Below, one piece after another: positions 35,517 through 47,774 of a stretch of 64,000 nt of DNA. Under the pieces are notes generated by a model. That model worked only from the letters and a program-made list of their open reading frames with translations. It did not search any database and had not been told where the DNA came from. A program made the position numbers and the translations under genes. Source of the stretch: Albugo candida (Eukaryota; Oomycota; Peronosporomycetes; Albuginales; Albuginaceae); NCBI GenBank assembly GCA_905220665.1, contig CAJNAR010000173.1, positions 330,448 to 394,447 on the forward strand, in the 5' to 3' direction. Numbering within the stretch: the stretch's first letter is position 1; each line of letters opens with the position of its first letter.

Positions 35517-38500
35517 ACCTTGGACTTTCTCCGGCCTTTCCCTTAATGTGAATGGTCTGAATCAAGTCAACACGTAATGACGTGGGACTAATCTTCCCGT
35601 CAAATCACCCCTTCGGCCCCATGATCAATATCACCTCCCGACACATCACGAGCGCATATCAAAGCCGCTACATGATTATCGACACTTCCTTGGAACAGCA
35701 ACACGTGTAAATACATGTGATCTATGCGCCTGCTCAGCTTGCCGCAAGGAAAACCTTCTTTGAATCTCTCCCAACTACCTTCCCGGAAGGTATTCAGCAT
35801 ATCGTCTTAGGGGATTTCAACGTTCCCATTGACCCTGCCCTGGATTCCGGAGCATCTCAACACAAGTGTCCGACTTCCGATTTACTACAGCAATGGATTC
35901 TTTGCTTGGGACTTGTCGATGCTTGGCGCTCGACTTATCCCACGACACAAGAATTCACGGGACCTGGTCGCCGTAATCGTATCGACTACTGCTTCCTCTC
36001 GCCGGATCTCTTCTCGAGCAACCTGGTACGGATCAAGCACAACTTCACCGATCAATACCATCATGCCGATCACTTGCCACTCACTTTTCAACTTCGACAT
36101 GCCGCTTACCCGACTTGTACTCGCCTTCCTTGGAAATGCCCCACATGGCTATTGCGGGATCCCGAAGTACAAGCCGCACTACAGTCCAACTTAGCGGTCT
36201 TTTTGGACCGACTCAGGACCGGCGCAGACGATAATCCCGGGGCCTTGTTCGACGAACACAAGAGGACCGACTTACTGTACCTTCGCCGTCAATTCCGAAT
36301 TATCAAGGATCGCAAGAAGCAACGTCTCGCCAAGCTTCGTCAAGATACTCATGACGCTGCTCAACTTGCCATTACCGACCCTACGCCGATCAATGCGGAA
36401 GAAGCACGAAGACTCAAAGCCAATCTTCATGATGAAGAAACACGCCGGAGAACATTAGTTTCCTGGCATCACTTCGACACCAGTATCCGATTCAGCGAAA
36501 AGGCCACCAAAGTTTTTCTTCGCCCACCTGCACCCATCTTACGACAAGTTTGCATCCCTTCGCACAACGACCTGATGGTTCCCGGGCTACCGATCCTGAT
36601 GAAAGGGCTAGAATTCATCGGGACTACTGGGCACAGATCTTTCAATCCACTTCCAACGAAGACTCTTCCAGTGTTCGCTTTCGCCAACATGATCCGGTCG
36701 AGCTTCACTCCCTTCTTCGACATACCACCCTAAAACTTACAGATCAAGATAGAGCCTACCTCGACGCACCGTTCACAGCAAACGACTTTTACTGGGCAAT
36801 CAAGACATCACTCCGCAACAAAGCTCCTGGTTATGATGGCCTTCCAGTGGAATACTATCAACTTTTCATCTCAACTTGGGCAATCGTCTTCGAGTTAGTT
36901 TACTCCACACAAGTTTCGAAAGGACGCCTCACCAAGTTTCAACGACGAGCAACGGTTACTCTCCTATACAAGAAGGGTGACCGCAGCATACCCAGCAAAT
37001 ACCGACCCATCACCTTACTCAACCACGACGCAAAGCTCGGTCCGAAGATCCTCGCCTTTCGCCTTCGCAAAGTTCTACCGAAGCTACTACACACCGATCA
37101 AAGTGGCTTTGTGCAAGGCAGATCGATTCGACATGCATTAGTGCGGTTCCAAGACATCCAACAACTTTGCCGGCTTCGGTTTCCCGATGCTGGCGCCATC
37201 TTATTGGACTTCGCCAAGTCGTTTGATAGTGTGTTGTGGCCTGCCCTTCACACTATTTTACACCATTTTGGCTTTGGAGCGACGTTCCGTTCATGGATCA
37301 AGACCTTCTACCAAGATAAACTTATTGCTATCATGGTAAATGGTCGCGCGAGCAAGCTTTTTCAACTCGGCAGCGGAGTACGCCAAGGTGATCCCCTTTC
37401 ACCTTCGCTCTTTGTGCTCTTCTTGGAGCCTTTTTTGGCTTATCTCCGCGCAACGACCGGTCATCTTGGCATTCCGATACCAGGATCATCAACGACTCAA
37501 CAACTTTCGGCGTTTGCGGACGATTGTACCGGCATGCAGAGAGACCTCCGCGACACGCCCAAAATTTATGGCCCAAGTCAAACACTACGCAATGGTGGCC
37601 GGTCTCCAACTAAATGCGTCAAAGACTCAATTATTTGGTTTCCGCCCTCCTTCATCGGCCTTGATGGAATCTCTGGCGTTGCTTCGGGAACCATTTTCAT
37701 CGGTTAAAGCTCAAGTAACCTTCCTTGGGGTGGAACAGTATCAAGACTTCAACACACAACGACGATTCCTTCCCCTTCTCCCGAAGCTTCAAGCAAAATT
37801 AGTTGCCTGGCGCTTCCGAGGCAGGACTTTACATGGGCGCAAGATTATTCTTCGGGCTATCGTTCTTCCACTCTTATTTTTGGTACCCTGCAGCCGTCAC
37901 TCCTCTACCACCTTCGGTTATCGAATCGGTATAGAAGTTATGCAAAGCGTTCCTTTTTCAAAGACCACTCGACCTCAGTAGCGCAAGCATTGGGCCAATG
38001 CATTCCAACTGGATCACCTTGCCGACTTCAAAAGGCGGCTTAGGCCTTCCCTGCATACAAAGCTTCTCCCGAGCAATGCATCTCTGCCTACTACGGGATG
38101 GTATTAAGGGTAGTGCGACATGTCAAGCGCCTTCATGGTTCTTACCAGCACTCGAACTTATGTCTCACGCCCTTCAAGGTACAGGTGTGGGTTTGGATAT
38201 CCTCTACTCTTCCATTCATCTTTCCAGTATTCCTCAATCTAGATGGTCTTCCCTTGGTTACCTTTGGTATGCGACATTCCAACAGTGGTATCGCCTACTT
38301 CGGGGTCCTTCGAACACGACCACACATCTATCCGACCAATTACAGGCACCTATATGGCGCCATTATCGGCGGGTATTTGGAAGCGCACAAAGACCTTTGG
38401 AATATGCCAGCATCCACGCCAAGTTGTTATACCAGCAAGGATACCAGCATCTTTCCGACTTCATTTGCCGCCATGGTACATTGCCCACATACAACGTCTT

Positions 38501-39374
38501 GCAGGAAGCATTCCCGCGATCAGTGTTTCCGCGTCTTCGGGACTATACTGCGACTGTCAACCTTTTCAAGACACACATCGAGAAAATCAGCAGCAATATC
38601 ACCCCGACTTATGGACCCATGTTGCCTCAACCTATCGCCGCGGCCTTTCAACCGTGGTCGTTCATGGACACACCTTTCGTCAAAATGAGCAATCAACGAC
38701 TCTATCGAATGCTGCACCGTCTCCCAAGGATCGTGGTACCGCCCGATAAGGCGTTGGAAGTTCAATCTCCTACTCAGTGGAACGCTATGTGGAAGCGCGA
38801 AAGGACCTTTAACCAGGATGTGCTTCCCGTTTTCGCTGACCTCAACTTCCGATTACAACACAATGGATTACGTCTTCGCTACAAATATCGCTACCATACC
38901 TCCGATATACTGTGCTCTCATGGTTGTGATTCACCAGAAACAGCAAGACATTTATTTTGGGAGTGTTCCTTGGCGTCCAAGCTTTGGTCCTTCTCCCAAT
39001 TTAAAATCTTCTCGTGCATCGATGGACCACTCACATGGGATACTGTTGTTTATGGCACCAACTTAGTACTTTCACCACCAGTTTCTCAGCGATATGGTTC
39101 TCACAATATCCTTCGCATACTCAGCGTCTATCGCTGCGTCATTCTCCGAACGCTATGGCTTACCCGCAATGACGCTATTTTCAAGCATCAAGTCGCGTGT
39201 TCTACCCAACTCTACAGTATGGCAAGGTGCTACCTTATCGCCCACATTCGTCGACTGAAACAAATTTCGTCTTCGAACAATGGGCTTATGGCTTTGAGTG
39301 ATTATTGCCTAGCAGCTCTCTTGCCGGTGCACTTACTAACGATGATTTCCCCGCACTTAGCGCTACCACCATAG
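35517..39374 (+). pseudogene. LINE ORF2: APE endonuclease-RT-zf-RVT, several frameshifts
   Basis: Begins with TFSGLSLNVNGLN (an endonuclease N-terminus). The catalytic-glutamate part appears deleted, and a TAA interrupts it near 35709. The frame then runs through VIYAPAQ, IVLGDFNVPID, RRNRIDYCFLSPDL and HHADHLPLTF (36060) in frame 2. Frame 1 takes over at about 36550-36730 with RT blocks NKAPGYDGLPVEYYQ, KYRPITLLNHDAK, AILLDFAKSFDSVLW, GVRQGDPLSPSLF and catalytic SAFADDCT (37518). It shifts to frame 2 at about 37550 (LQLNASKTQLFGF) and to frame 3 by 37998 (TLPTSKGGLGLPCIQ). It ends with the zinc motif CSHGCDSPETARHLFWEC and LWLTRNDAIF. The active-site residues survive, but the ORF cannot be translated as one protein. 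Confidence 0.9.
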
Positions 39375-39474
39375 GCTTCGTAAAACTCGACTTCGCCAAA
39401 TATTGGTTTCGTCACTCTTGCTTCCACCGACTTTGGTTTTACCAGTTTGGTTCAATCAACATTGGAGTAACCTG

Positions 39475-39500
39475 AAAGGAGTACAATACTGTACTCCTTT
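39475..39500 (+). other. LINE 3' UTR hairpin 1
   Basis: AAAGGAGTACA (39475-39485) pairs perfectly with TGTACTCCTTT (39490-39500) around the loop ATAC. A compact 11-bp stem of this kind near a LINE 3' end may be an RT recognition element. Confidence 0.6.
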
Positions 39501-39533
39501 TGTCATAAGCGTCTGGGTGGGTGTCACAATAAA

Positions 39534-39557
39534 CCCAGCACTCTATTAAGTGCTGGG
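39534..39557 (+). other. LINE 3' UTR hairpin 2
   Basis: CCCAGCACT (39534-39542) pairs with AGTGCTGGG (39549-39557) around the loop CTATTA, 34 bases after the first hairpin. Confidence 0.6.
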
Positions 39558-39642
39558 GTTAGGGCTCCGAACTTACGCGCATAACAGTAGGTTGTTGCAC
39601 CTATAGTGTTAGTTTTTTAACAAGTGTAATGAAATTTGACAA

Positions 39643-39658
39643 ACCAGGGAAACATCTT
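39643..39658. other. LINE target-site duplication (right)
   Basis: ACCAGGGAAACATCTT, a perfect copy of 33196-33211. Flanking bases differ on both sides, which fixes the insertion boundaries. Confidence 0.9.
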
Positions 39659-41320
39659 GGAATTATGAAAACAGCTCCTTTAGCCTTTTAATTGATTCTG
39701 GATTTGAGCCTACCTTTTCTGTATCCCCAAGCTTTTCTTCCAATACTTTTTGAATGATTTCCGTTTGGCTGGTTAGCTTCCCCATTTCTGGTGTATATAA
39801 AGATGTTTTATTTTCATCGTTGATACTATCCATGTCTTCATACCGCTTTTCTTCACAGCGGTGCAGAAACTTACACACAGGCGATTTGGGCGGTGTGGCA
39901 TCCTGCGGATTCCATATCGCTTTTTCTACCTCGCTCCATCCAGGATGGCTATAACTGAGTACCCCATTTTCTCCATCAACTCCCTTTCCAGAATCGGGGA
40001 TAATGACTTATCCTCTTCATTTACCAATGCTTCTAGGTTTCTCCAGATAAGTGGTCCACCACTAGTTTTGAACTCGACGCAGTTCAGTAGTACATCTCTT
40101 TTCACCCACAACGGAGTACTACCCACAGTACCTATCCTCAGGGGCCGTTTCAGCTCCTTCACGCGTAGAGACGTTTTTGACGACAGAATGTTTACCAAAC
40201 CCACTGATATGATACGGCAATCCGAGTGATATTTTCTATTCCATTCGCCGTAGCAATGACCCCCCCCCGCTGTCTCCACATTCCGACACTTTCTTCACTC
40301 GTATTTATCCTTCACATTGTTTTCCCGGGAAATCTCCGCTGATTCAACATCAACTCCGCTTCACCCGGTGCACATGATGGACAATTTCGAACAGAGTGTT
40401 TCGTACTATCACACTTCAGACACTTGAATCTTTGTGACCTGCTTGTACCAAAATCCATAACTCTCTCGCTATTCTCTTTTGGAAAATTTCTTCGTTGGAT
40501 TGTCTTATTTTGGTTTGCCTCTTTGAAATCCTCTCTTGGTGGGTACTTCTTCGTATCGCTTTCGTCTCTCACTCCATGAAAATTTTTAATAGATCCTGAC
40601 ACCATTTGCGCAACACCACATGATTTCTTTTTTTACTTTCATGCAGGTCCATCTCCAATTTTTCGACAACTTTGCGTTTGAACGCTGGTGGTTCCAATGA
40701 ATCAACCATCCACTTGACGATTCTTTCGAATCCACCTGCTCCACGTACTCCTGTACACCGTGCTGATCCAGTATTCTGTAAATCTAATTCCGCTAGCGAG
40801 ATATTCTAAGGTCATACCTAGCCTTATCCTGCGCATTTCTGTGTCTATTTTCGTTAAATCCACGCAATCGGGCTGTTCTCTTTCCCGGAAGGAGTTGATC
40901 CAATCTTGCTCGGTGATTTCTTCGGGATCCTTTTCCATCTCGAATCTCATAATCTGATCCTTTTGCCAAACGTCCACGCAGGCTGATACCGGCATTATAA
41001 ACGGCTTGTTGATGCAGGTTTCATAGGCGAGCAGCGTGTTGTAATATTTTTGATCGTCCTTTACGAATTTGCGCTTTTCCTTGGACGTTTCCCTTTGTAA
41101 ATCGGATGTCGTGGAAGTTGGGGCGCGTTTGCTATCCGACGATCTCCGGAAACGTCCGCCATTTCGATGTCCTCTGTCATCCTACGAACACGTTCTTCAG
41201 TCAACTCTCCAAAGAGCGTTCCAGACGGGTCGCGTCTTCGCAACCCTCGCCTTGTTCGTGGTCTTCCGCCTCTGGTACGATTCGTCTGAGCTCCTCGTAT
41301 ACGTCTTCGTTTGTATTCAT
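39659..41320 (-). pseudogene. Gypsy gag-protease, 5' half
   Basis: Read on the minus strand from ATG at 41320 (MNTNEDVYEELRRIVPEAED), then in a second frame TLFGELTEERVRRMTEDIEM and RIANAPQLPRHPIYKGK. Capsid-like DWINSFREREQPDCVD follows at 40995-40702. A CX2CX4HX4C knuckle, CLKCDSTKHSVRNC, lies at about 40437-40396. A protease-like stretch, LRVKELKRPLRIGTVG, spans 40279-39926, and EIIQKVLEEKLGDTEKV ends near 39663. The DSG active site of the protease is not cleanly readable. Frames change repeatedly. The coding sense continues directly into the part left of the LINE (linker at 33195). Confidence 0.8.
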
Positions 41321-41340
41321 AATCTTCACCAATAACAAAC

Positions 41341-41524
41341 GTTTTTATTTCAAAACTTATTCTACAGAAATCACTGCTTAGACCGCCAACAGCTTCGGGG
41401 TTGTTCGACTCCGATAAGTGCAAAATCAAAAGTGTATTATTCAAGATCCTCTCCGGTACCGGTTTTTATGAAAAGATATGAGAGATACGCGTGACCTAAG
41501 CTTGGGATCGATACCAGCCCATCA
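41341..41524 (-). repeat. 5' LTR of the gypsy element
   Basis: Outer end fixed by TGATGGG (minus strand) next to GTCAT. Similarity to the left LTR is strong over 41376-41524. The inner boundary is uncertain: the two copies diverge below about 41376, and gag starts at 41320. Confidence 0.65.
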
Positions 41525-41529
41525 GTCAT
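41525..41529. other. Target-site duplication of the Ty3/gypsy element (right)
   Basis: GTCAT, paired with 29998-30002. It is followed by TTTGGATTGGTCATAGAAC, the continuation of the interrupted satellite unit. Confidence 0.85.
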
Positions 41530-42207
41530 TTTGGATTGGTCATAGAACTTTGTATACAATTTTGCAAGACGAAGCTACCTCATCCATGGCGTGCTATGAA
41601 TTGTTCAAAACACGTTAAATTATATATCCTAGCTTCGATTGAACCGGTTCACATGTCTCACATGCTTATTCATTCTCATATACTTCTCTCTTACAAGTCT
41701 GCTATCTCTGGAAAAGATGCCTTGAAAAGCAGTGCGAGAGAAAGCCGAAAATAGCGCTTCGATCTCCGAAATAAAGAGACTTTCCTAGAAAAGGGATTGT
41801 TCTCTTGCAAGCAATTATATCTTGGCTCCTAAAATGATCATATTCTGTGGACAGAAGTGCAAATATTTATTTTTTGGCAAGACCGATCGAATCTTGTCTT
41901 GTTGGGGCCATGGCAAAGGTCGGATTATATCACGCTTATTTGTGAGAAGGCTACAGATGCTAGCAACTCCCTTTCATAGCACACGAGTAAAGCACTACGA
42001 TTCGTGGAAATCAAGAATATTGTAGGCTCGATCTGATACAATCTGTGAACATGAAAGCGTTCGTAAATCCTGTATGAACATTACATACACCCGGGCAATT
42101 CAACACTAGTATCAAAATTTTGTAAGTGTTCCCATTGCCCTAAAAATATACTCATCTGCCATATTCAGTGAATAGTATCGATAGCGTAAAACTAAAGGTT
42201 AATGTCA
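41525..42207 (-). repeat. Satellite unit (~683 bp) continuing past the gypsy
   Basis: Begins GTCATTTTGGATTGGTCATAG and runs to the next GTCATTTTGGATTAGTCATAG at 42208. It is the reverse-orientation relative of the 640-bp unit at 58.9-64 kb. Common landmarks include the CTAGCAACTCC core, the CACCCGGGCAATT block and CATATTCAGTGAATAGTA. Confidence 0.8.
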
Positions 42208-42820
42208 TTTTGGATTAGTCATAGAACTTTGTATATGATTTTTTGATACGAAGCTACCTCATCCACCGCGTTGTATGAATTGTTTACGACACGTTCAAAT
42301 ATATAACGTAGCTTCGATTGAACAGGCTCATATGTCTCACGTACTTGTTCATTCTTTCGTAGTTCTCTCTTAATCGTCTCCCATCTCTGGAAAAAACGCC
42401 TCGCAAAGCAGTACGATAAAAGGTCAACGATTGTGTTTCGGTGTGAGGAACAAAAGGACTTTCCTAAAAACGGGATTGTTCTCTTGAAAGCAATTATGTC
42501 GTGACTCCTACAAATGATGGTATTTGCCGGACACAAGTGCCAATTTCTATTTTTTGAAGAGTCAACAGTTTCGCTTGTTTTGTTGGTGCCTCTGAATAGG
42601 TCGCATTATATACCACTTTTTTGCGAGAAGGCCACAGTTGCTAGCAACTCCGTTTCATAGAACACGAGTAAAGCACTACCGATTCGTTTACATCAAGACA
42701 ATCATAGGCTCGATCTGGTACAATCTGTGAACATGAGAGCTTTCGTAAATTCCGCATGGAGACTAACTAAACCCGGGACATTACACACTAGTATCAAACT
42801 TGTTGTAAGATCATGTGCAT
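42208..42820 (-). repeat. Second satellite unit (~610 bp)
   Basis: A tandem neighbour of the preceding unit, with the full palindrome-containing block AGTTGCTAGCAACTCCGT at about 42629. It ends near AGTATCAAACTTGTTGTAAG, after which the sequence is unrelated. Confidence 0.75.
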
Positions 42821-43149
42821 TGCGTGCACAGTTACCACCACCGTGAAGAGACAGTGGCTTTAACGACCGTGAAGGTTTGCAAAAAGGAACAGAGCGATAG
42901 CGAGGAGTCGCGTCAGAAAACCGGATTTACTGCGAAGGGTCGCGGTGGGGACATGCAGTAACTCCTTCTAACTACATTTAATACATTTATCCTCCATTCT
43001 ACTATGTTGTTAACTCTGGCAGCCCTTACTGTTTGCCAACAGATAATGAGCCCAATTCGAAGATTTGGTAAAGAGAGACTTGATGATAGCACGACAACAC
43101 CTAGTCCACCCAAGTAGGACGGTTCACGGAAGGGACCAAGAAAGGGGAT

Positions 43150-46100
43150 CATGATTGAAGGACGAGGCATATGATAGATAGAGCATGCCGAATAAAAGAG
43201 TGAAGATATAGCGTCGCCAGTGGACCAAGTGGCAGCTCTTGCGAGAATGCTCAAGATCCTGGAGAAGATCAACAGCCGTGTCGGTCAAATCGAGCCTCGG
43301 CAGAGCAGTAAGCAAGTCTCACCATAGGATTTAAGCAGTGGGGTTTGAATTCCTCGAAGCGATCGAGATGGCCGAGATTCAGAGTCAGTTTGCGTGGGGA
43401 GAACACCTTACAGGGAACAAGCTAGGAGAATACATGGCGCCAAACAGTGTGACTGCAGCGTACTATAAGCCAGCGTGAGGACATGACGGGCGGTCAGCTG
43501 ACGTTGTACCATGCAAGCGACCAGCTATATCAGCCCTTCAAGGTGACAATTACGCATCAACAGGCCACTGCATTGTTTGTGAGTGAAAAAGAAAAGTCAC
43601 TTTCTTGGAACCAGCAGCTCTTATACCTGATCGCATTGTGTCAAGAGAGAAAGTAACACGAACGGCTCGTCGTGGAAAATATTGCCAAGTACGCAGTGCC
43701 GCACCTCAAAATTACGATGATTGTGCGATACCAACCGAGTCGCACGGACTACCTGACACACGCAAAAGAACTCATCGCATGGGCGCAAGAGATTGTGGAC
43801 GATGGAAAAGGGGTTAAGAAAATGGTAAAAGGCATAGTCAGTGCAAAGGGACATGACAAGGTTCAAGGTCACTCCCAAGGTGAAGACCGAAAGTGTTTCA
43901 ACTGCCGCAAGCGAAGAAATTTGGCGAGAAGATGCCACCGACCAAAAAAAGACGATGGCCGCGGTGAAGGTAATTCTGTATCGCCTGCATGTAAGAACCC
44001 GGAGCACCTGCGAACGAAGGAGTCAACACCTCGCTACTTACTTGACTTTGCTGAAGGGGATTTGAATATGTGGGTGGTTGACAGTTAGCCAAGCAGACAT
44101 CTCGTCCTAGACTTTGAATTATTTCACGATGCCATGGAATGTGATGAAAATGATGAAATTATATTGCCTGACGGAGGTGTACTCAAGGTGACCAAACGAG
44201 GATATGTGGTACTACAGTGTATTGGGAATGGTGTAAAGACCCGGATTACGCTTACCTAAGTATACTACGCGCCAAGTTGGCTAGGAACCTCATATCCATG
44301 GGCGAGTTTTTTGAAAAAGGGTGTTCACTGACTACGAAGGCGATGTGATGTGCATACAGTTAGGCAAAAATCCTCTTCTCGATTTCAGAACTGAGTATGG
44401 CGTATTTTATGGCAGATTTTGACACCTGGTACGTCATAATGACGCCAAAACGACTTAATGAGATTGTAATGACGGCAGTTCAAGATACGGGACCGCTACA
44501 GATGTACAGAAGGAATCGCTGAACCATTTTTATCTTCGCCTCGGACTCAAAGCTTACGATATCGTGGAGCGTATGGCCAATATCCGGATTACGGTATTGA
44601 ACTTACTGGTCACGTGCGTGCAAACTGTCCCAAGTGCACTGAACCGAAGGGCACCAGAGCTAAGCAGCCAAAAAAAGACTCGGGTGCGAATACCTCAGCG
44701 GAACGCTTGGGGGGGGGGGTGATCTTAATTGATCTTAAGGACCGATCACCCATAAAGATCGTCGTGGAACAGATATTTAGTCGTGTTCATCGACTACAAG
44801 TCAAACTATGTGCGCGTATTTGCGGCACGGCAGAAAAATGCTGCGGCCAAGAAGGCGTGGTTTGAAAACGAATTTAATTGCCGCATCCACGTCCTGCGTA
44901 CTGACGACGGAGGAGTGTATGAACTAGTCTGGCTCTTCTGTGAACAGACAGGTGTGCGACGTCAAGTAACAGAAACAGGTACACCACCTCTAACGAGAAA
45001 GCTGAACGCATGAATTGCACCGTCTTTGACATGGTGCGATTCATGATTTTTGGTTCAGGTCTACCGCTCACGTACTGGAGCGAAGCTGCAAAGTACGCTG
45101 CTTACATACTCAACAGGAGTCCAAGTCGAGCAAATTTGAAGCGTGCGTCGCCGACTGAAATACTCACCGCGCGAGCGCCGAGTTTACAGGGTATTTTTTT
45201 GTTCGGGTCCCCGTGTATGGTTTGGCGGGATCCCAAGAAGAAGACACTTGTGCACCATGCAGAATAAGCACGGATCCTGGGTATAAGCGAAGAAAAAAAG
45301 GATACAAGGTGTTGCTGCTCAAGGATAAAGTCGTAACAGCAACTAGACACATCACCAACATCGAGACACTCGATGGTACGGCGAATGAACAAATTTAACA
45401 AGCGTTTGTTGATGAAAAAGGACAAGAGCCTAAACATGTAAACAAGACAGTGATGCGCAGCTGAAGGAGTCGCTGCCGTTAGGTCAAGGAGATCACAGCG
45501 CAAACGTTGGAAGTCAAGAAGACAAGCCGCGTCAGACGAGCATGGTAAAGGAAGGAGCATGGAGATGCGAGAAAAGGTAAGCTCATTCAACAGTTTATAT
45601 CAAGGAGAAGGCACCAATGTGGGAGAATTGAAAACGAGTGACGAAGAGTTGAAAGTGTCGGATCCAGTTCTTAAGGCGCTCGCAGTGCTGCCTGTGGAAC
45701 AAGCACATGACAGAAAACTCGCGATACCAGACCCAAAACATTATGGGGTAGCGCGTCGTAGACCTGACGGTGCCAGGTGGGCGATTGCTGAGCAAGAGAA
45801 ACTTGCGTCAGTCGAGACAAACCAAACGTGGACGGTGATCAAACGTCCAAAGAACGGGAAGCCCATCCAAACCAAGTGGGTTTATAAAACCAAGATGAGG
45901 GCACGTGGGACTGTGGAAATATACATGGTGATTCGCGACGACAAGCAAAGTTTTCGTGTGAATCACAATCTCACGTTCTCTACGGTGATGCCGATTGAAA
46001 TTGTATTCGTCATTTTTACGTTTTCACAGATGTGGGGAGTTCGGATATGCATGATGACGTCCAAATGGCGTACCCGAAAGCTTTCACGGAGCCAGAGTAC

Positions 46101-46560
46101 AAAATCCACTTGAGAATTCCCGATGGAATGACAATGACCCAAGAAACCCTGGACCAACTTGTCGTAACAGAACCTGATGAACTGGTGTTGAATCTAGGAC
46201 GGAATCTTGATTGAATAAGACAGGTAGGAAGACTTTCGCATCAATTATTGTGCGACACGCTGCTTGATTTCGTACAATGCATTAATGACCCGTGCGTTCT
46301 TACAGGACCGACGAGGATACTATGACTATCGTTGGGGTCTACGCTGATGACCTGCTAATTACAGACACGACAGTAAACCGTATCGATCAATTATTTACTG
46401 ACATGAAGGTGCTTGAGCTCAAGGATCTCGGTATTGTCAAGAAGTTTCTCAGAATGAGAATTGCGTGGACAAAAGAAGGAGGCTATTGTACCGACCAGAA
46501 GCAGACACGTGAAGAAGGGCTCTAGAAACATTATCTGGATGAATCAAACGCGGTACGATT
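43150..46560 (+). pseudogene. Ty1/copia retrotransposon, decayed
   Basis: Plus-strand remnants in copia order. A gag coiled segment LARMLKILEKINSRVGQIE lies at 43233-43290. A zinc-knuckle relic CFNCRKRRNLARRC (His lost) lies near 43894-43935. MWVVDS at 44070 (start of the protease) is cut by a TAG. Integrase core scraps appear at 44785-44930 (VFIDYKSNYVRVFAARQK, VLRTDDGGVYE), then LPLTYWSEAAKYAAYILNRS at 45062. RT follows with TWTVIKRPKNGKPIQTKWVY at 45828-45887, DVQMAYPKAF at 46058 and the active site VYADDLLIT near 46340. Integrase before RT is diagnostic of copia. RNase H is essentially lost after 46530. Frequent stops and frame changes are present, and no LTR pair was found. Confidence 0.8.
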
Positions 46561-46569
46561 ACCGATATC

Positions 46570-46883
46570 TTAATTGCAAGTAATCGAAGAAGACAACGAG
46601 CTGCTTAAAGAAGAGGCTTTTAAATTGCATCGAGTACCGACTATCAAGGCTTTCAAGTCTATACAGTGCAAGACACTTATGATCAAACCATAAATTGCAT
46701 GGACAAGAAGTCCTACTAACCCAGAAAAAAAACATAGAGAAAAATTCTCTTCATATACTGAAAGCACAATGACTTGGCTTTCTTACAATGGAGCCCGATT
46801 TTTTGTAGTAGTGGGAGGTTGAAGTTTGGCGAATTTTGCTGATTTTGCATGGAGAGATGGAAATTTGGCCGCATTTGATTATA
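46570..46883. other. Gap between copia remnant and MULE, no feature seen
   Basis: Short spacer with no open frame of note. Its right end provides the presumed left MULE duplication (TGATTATA, 46876-46883). Confidence 0.3.
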
Positions 46884-47774
46884 AGAAGCTGCTATCCGGT
46901 CACCCCCCTTTCCTCGCATATATTTCTATATTTTGTTAAACACCCCTCCTATAATCAAATATTAGTCAATACCATGTGATGTTTTGGTTTGTTTATGTGT
47001 TGAGTTCGACGTTTCAGTTTTGGTAAAAGGAGATGCGTTGACAAGAATATCAATCGACGTATAATTTAAATAATAAAATGCTATGACTGCTGAATCTACC
47101 TTTGATTTACTGATTGGTTTGAAAAGGTGTGTAATGAATGGGAAAGGTTATCAATAAATTAAGAGCGACGGATAAAATTCTCCAAAGCCTGTATACTCCT
47201 AATTCCCACCTGCTCATAACTATCTACTCAATTTCATTTCAAGGCTCCCAGCTGGGTCAACATTTCCGCGCGGAATTCTTGGGCAAGCGGGACATCGTCA
47301 ACGTAATCGCTATCAATTTCAATAGCCTGAAAAAAAAACGCGGTAAGAAGGAATTGTAAACGAATCATTGTGGCTCACCTAAACGGGGGGATAAGTCTGA
47401 AAAAACGGCAGATGTCAGTTAGGATCAGTTAGAAAGTATCAAAGGTATCTTGAGACAAACCCGCATGCTTGAATGCTGTTGACTTACATTGCGTTGCTTC
47501 AGATTTTTCTGATAACGGCAGATTACTCCGCAAGCAATGGGCAGGTGGACCTGTAGTGTCCTTCATCCTTGCAATGCATCTCGTGATAGACTTATCTTGA
47601 TCGCAGCCGGCCAAAATATTAGTAGCAAGTGGAACTACAGTCAACTTTTGTGTTCGCTGTATTTCGGACCAAGTACTTATGGAACTCGGGTGTCGATCGC
47701 TGACATTGATTATTTCCTCCATATCTGTCAAAGCGAAGGCCGCATTTTCGCTTCTTGCGGCATTTTTCCTTTAC

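Larger units (their letters stand above)
33212..39642 (+). mobile_element. Full-length-sized LINE inserted into the gypsy element
   Basis: A 6431-bp non-LTR retrotransposon bounded by a perfect 16-bp duplication. Order: 5' UTR with short tandem repeats (33212-33645), ORF1 in two frames (33646-35513), ORF2 with APE endonuclease, RT and zf-RVT (about 35514-39374), and a 3' UTR with two strong hairpins (39475-39557). There is no long poly(A) at the 3' end; the last bases are AT-rich (ATGAAATTTGACAA). The APE endonuclease plus zf-RVT domain suggests an L1/Tx1-like clade, which is inference. The coding regions carry several disabling changes. Confidence 0.9.
30003..41524 (-). mobile_element. Ty3/gypsy chromovirus-type LTR retrotransposon, split by a LINE
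   Basis: The element is read on the minus strand: right-hand LTR, gag, protease, [LINE 33212-39642], reverse transcriptase, RNase H, integrase, chromodomain, left-hand LTR. Without the LINE it is about 5.1 kb. The order protease-RT-RNase H-integrase defines Ty3/gypsy, and the chromodomain C-terminal to integrase defines the chromovirus branch. The 5-bp GTCAT duplication flanks it exactly. It sits inside a satellite unit. All ORFs are broken, so it is inactive. Confidence 0.9.

Noticed and set aside
42821..43149. A 5' LTR for the copia remnant
   Set aside because: Position fits, but no matching 3' copy was found downstream of 46.5 kb and no clear TG...CA boundaries could be paired.
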